Shown piece after piece: positions 61,801-64,000 of a stretch of DNA of 64,000 bases (position 1 is its first letter; each line of letters opens with the position of its first letter). The DNA comes from Rachycentron canadum (Eukaryota; Chordata; Actinopteri; Carangiformes; Rachycentridae), in assembly GCA_038496675.1 (NCBI GenBank), contig CM076660.1, positions 4,953,197-5,017,196 of the forward strand, read 5' to 3'. The translations under genes and the position numbers were made by a program. Below the pieces are notes generated by a model. That model made no database searches. It saw nothing but the letters and a program-made list of their open reading frames with translations, and was not told the origin of the DNA.

Positions 61801-64000
61801 ATTTTGCCAGAACACTTAGAGCTAGTAAACAACACTGTGTGTATTGGAACCTCAGTATGGATTGTTATTTTTTTATTGTATTTTGAGTAGAAAAGTGCAC
61901 TTTGCCTTTCGATGGGGCAAAGTTATCTTGAAATGATAAATTACCCTTTTTTCATCATGACTATCCTTTTAAAACTGCCAAAAATCCCTGTGTTGTAATG
62001 ATCTATCACTGCTTTGTTAAGAGATGATTGCAGAGTCTTAGGTCAAGGTACCTTTCACCTGAAACTGACCACATAAACCCATTTTGTTGGGCTGCCATTC
62101 TTTTTTCCAGAGGAGTATTGATCCAGAGGATTCTCTTAAGCGCTGTAGTTTGTCCTTTGAGGGTGGAGCTGAAGGCTTGGAATGGAGAAGTAAACAGGCA
62201 CTTGGTAAATAAAACACCTAGGTCAACACAACCATTTCACCCATTAACCTGAAGCAGGTTAGGCCATTCTGAGAGGTTACACAGTGTGTGTGGAAGAGGG
62301 CAAACCTGTAACTTAGTAAACACAGATCTTGGTCATTCAGTGGTCAAAAGGGTTTGAAATAAACTGGCTTTGGTTGGATGAAACACTCATTGTTCTTTTT
62401 TTTCTTTCACATTGGAATTTATACCAGACCATGTACATTTGTCCCTTTTTCTGTGTTTTAACCCAAGTCTTCTTTATATTTTATAAAAGAAACAAACTTA
62501 ATTCTTGCTAAAGAAGATCATGTTAAACTGCTTCACAATCACCATGAACTGTCATGTGCACTTCATTTGTCAAGTATTTGAAAAGTTCTGAGTTAAACTA
62601 AGACCCTAACTGTGTGATTTTTGGTTTTACCAATGAGCACATGGTGAGCAAAAAGTACTTCCCGACCAAATCCAGAAAAGGTCAGAGGTGAGGGTCGGGG
62701 GTCAAAGAGGTGTGGCCTCAGTGCCAGAGACGCCCCCAGGTTTACACAAGTGTAAAAAGAGTCCATTCAGTCTGGCTGCATGGGCAGAGTTTCACAAAGG
62801 TCCACTGTGTGGGGCCTTTACTCCCCCAACACACACTCACACACATGCACACACACCTCCTCCATGCACCATGCCGACACAGGACACAGACAATGGGGGG
62901 TTTCTGGTTTGCCTGTTCAACTAAGTTTTTGTGGCAATTATACCAGAATGAGCCTACAAATTCTCTTTTTTCCATCTTTCATCATAACCTGTATTTATGT
63001 CACACTTTCCAAATTTTACATGGTGTTTCACAGTGTAGAAAAATAAATAGCTATGAAAGGAGTGAGACAACACTGTGGTAATAGTTTAAATGATGCATGA
63101 AATAAATGACTTAACATCATTAGAATTAGCCAAGGCAAATAATAACAAAGATCATAAAAAACAATCAGAAACACCACACAAAAGCATTATCCTTGTCATT
63201 TTGTTGTATATTTTTCTTAAAATTAACAATCAACAAAACACCAGTCTTTCAAAATGGATCACATGTAGTTTTGTTTTTATTAACAGCTCAGTAATTTCCT
63301 AAAACAGCTGGACACTGTAGTTTTCATCAAATGTTACTCAAACAGGTGTAAATAGTGCATTTGTTTGGGGACTGTTTTTTAATGGCGGATGAATGTGTAT
63401 TGCTCCAGTGAGCATTCAAAGCAGCAGGCCAGTGAATGTAGGATTGAAATATTGAAATGAACTGCAGTACCTGTGCTCATAGTAATGAGAAACACAGTGC
63501 AGTGTTGTAGCCCACTGATAACTTTTTTTTTTATATATATATAACAAAGGAGGTCTACCACACAGAGGAATAACATACATCATCATTAGTGTGATAATTG
63601 TGATCTGACTGCTCTAATTACTTTCAGTATTAAAGTAAAACTTGGACCATATCACATATCCTGAGCATGCTTTGAATGAGAAAATAGCTAATTAGCATTA
63701 AAAGTTGGTGGGGGCATTAAAAAAAAAAGGTTCACCAGTTTTTACTGAAGATAAATGTACCTATAACAATCACTCGCTTGTCATCACTCCTAAACTCCAC
63801 ATATTCCGTTTTTATAAATTTTCATGGAACACCATGAAATATGGAATTCATATTGGTGTTAGCTTATTGCCCTGTTCTTACATAGAAAAAATGTGATTTA
63901 AAAAAAGCTGTGTGAAGGCAACAGAAGCACATGTAGTCCAGTGTAGATAGCCCCTCACTGACAGTTAATGGCCCCATTTCTAACCTCAGCTGCAAACCAA
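58894..64000. other. uncharacterised region to window end
   Basis: No recognisable gene. If the candidate gene is real, its 3' UTR would begin here. GC-richer patches at 60230-60440 and 62640-62900 hold open frames (60250-60438, 62710-63081) without known domains; the second includes a CA-rich run (62826-62852) and nuclear-receptor-like half-sites. The remainder is AT-rich. Confidence 0.6.
62679..62713 (+). promoter_or_regulatory. cluster of nuclear-receptor half-sites
   Basis: aggtcagaggtga (62679-62691) is a direct repeat with one-base spacing, and gggtcaaagaggtgt (62699-62713) is one with three-base spacing. Motif match only; such pairs occur by chance. Confidence 0.2.

Noticed and set aside
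1..64000. Bacterial features such as operons, CRISPR arrays, riboswitches or phage genes
   Set aside because: The window is intron-containing vertebrate DNA; no regularly spaced repeats or dense coding were seen.

Overview
This window is vertebrate nuclear DNA, almost certainly from a teleost fish. The density is low (short exons in long introns with canonical GT..AG junctions). Several repeat fragments resemble families I know from teleost genomes. The one gene I can identify with confidence reads as a fish neural cell adhesion molecule 1 (ncam1). I cannot assign it to the a or b paralogue or name the species. Two N-runs (10451-10845 and 48031-48122) are assembly gaps.

The 3' half of ncam1 runs left to right on the + strand. 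In order it has: the second half of fibronectin type III domain 1 (3074-3199), the two exons of FnIII domain 2 (14973-15097 and 16368-16548), the transmembrane/juxtamembrane exon (31978-32185), a shared cytoplasmic exon (33382-33498), the alternative exon of the 180-kDa form (34382-34843), and the last coding exon with its stop (39241-39361). A long candidate 3' UTR follows, ending near a good AATAAA at 44654-44659. All splice phases agree (1-1, 1-0, 0-1, 1-2, 2-2, 2-2, 2-stop), so both a 140-kDa-type tail (skipping 34382-34843) and a 180-kDa-type tail can be made. The signal peptide, Ig domains and first half of FnIII-1 lie upstream of the window. I did not recognise a GPI-anchor exon.

The most interesting result is in the 11.8-kb intron between the two FnIII domains. 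In mammals this is the site of the muscle-specific MSD1 microexons (15, 48 and 42 nt) and the AAG triplet exon. Here I see a 15-nt candidate (5730-5744), a 48-nt candidate (8215-8262) and a 3-nt AAG candidate (10984-10986). They are in the mammalian order, all phase 1-1, all flanked by AG/GT. Including AAG changes the junction from V-R-E-P-S to V-Q-G-E-P-S, the same R to QG switch known from mammalian isoforms. The 42-nt member was not found; it may be in the assembly gap, or be represented by a weaker 21/33-nt candidate near 9829.

Downstream (44.7-64 kb) is mostly intergenic and transposon-rich: a Tc1/mariner-like element split in two, a minus-strand LINE tail with a TTC/GAA repeat at the break, a degraded plus-strand LINE (PHD-like finger, endonuclease, reverse transcriptase relics) and an opposing LINE fragment. 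Among these lies a possible unrecognised small + strand gene or lncRNA (promoter-like sequence near 52.3-52.6 kb, candidate exons at 52789, 56535, 58389 and 58842). A 902-bp TTAA-type element with 25-bp terminal inverted repeats sits in the last ncam1 intron.
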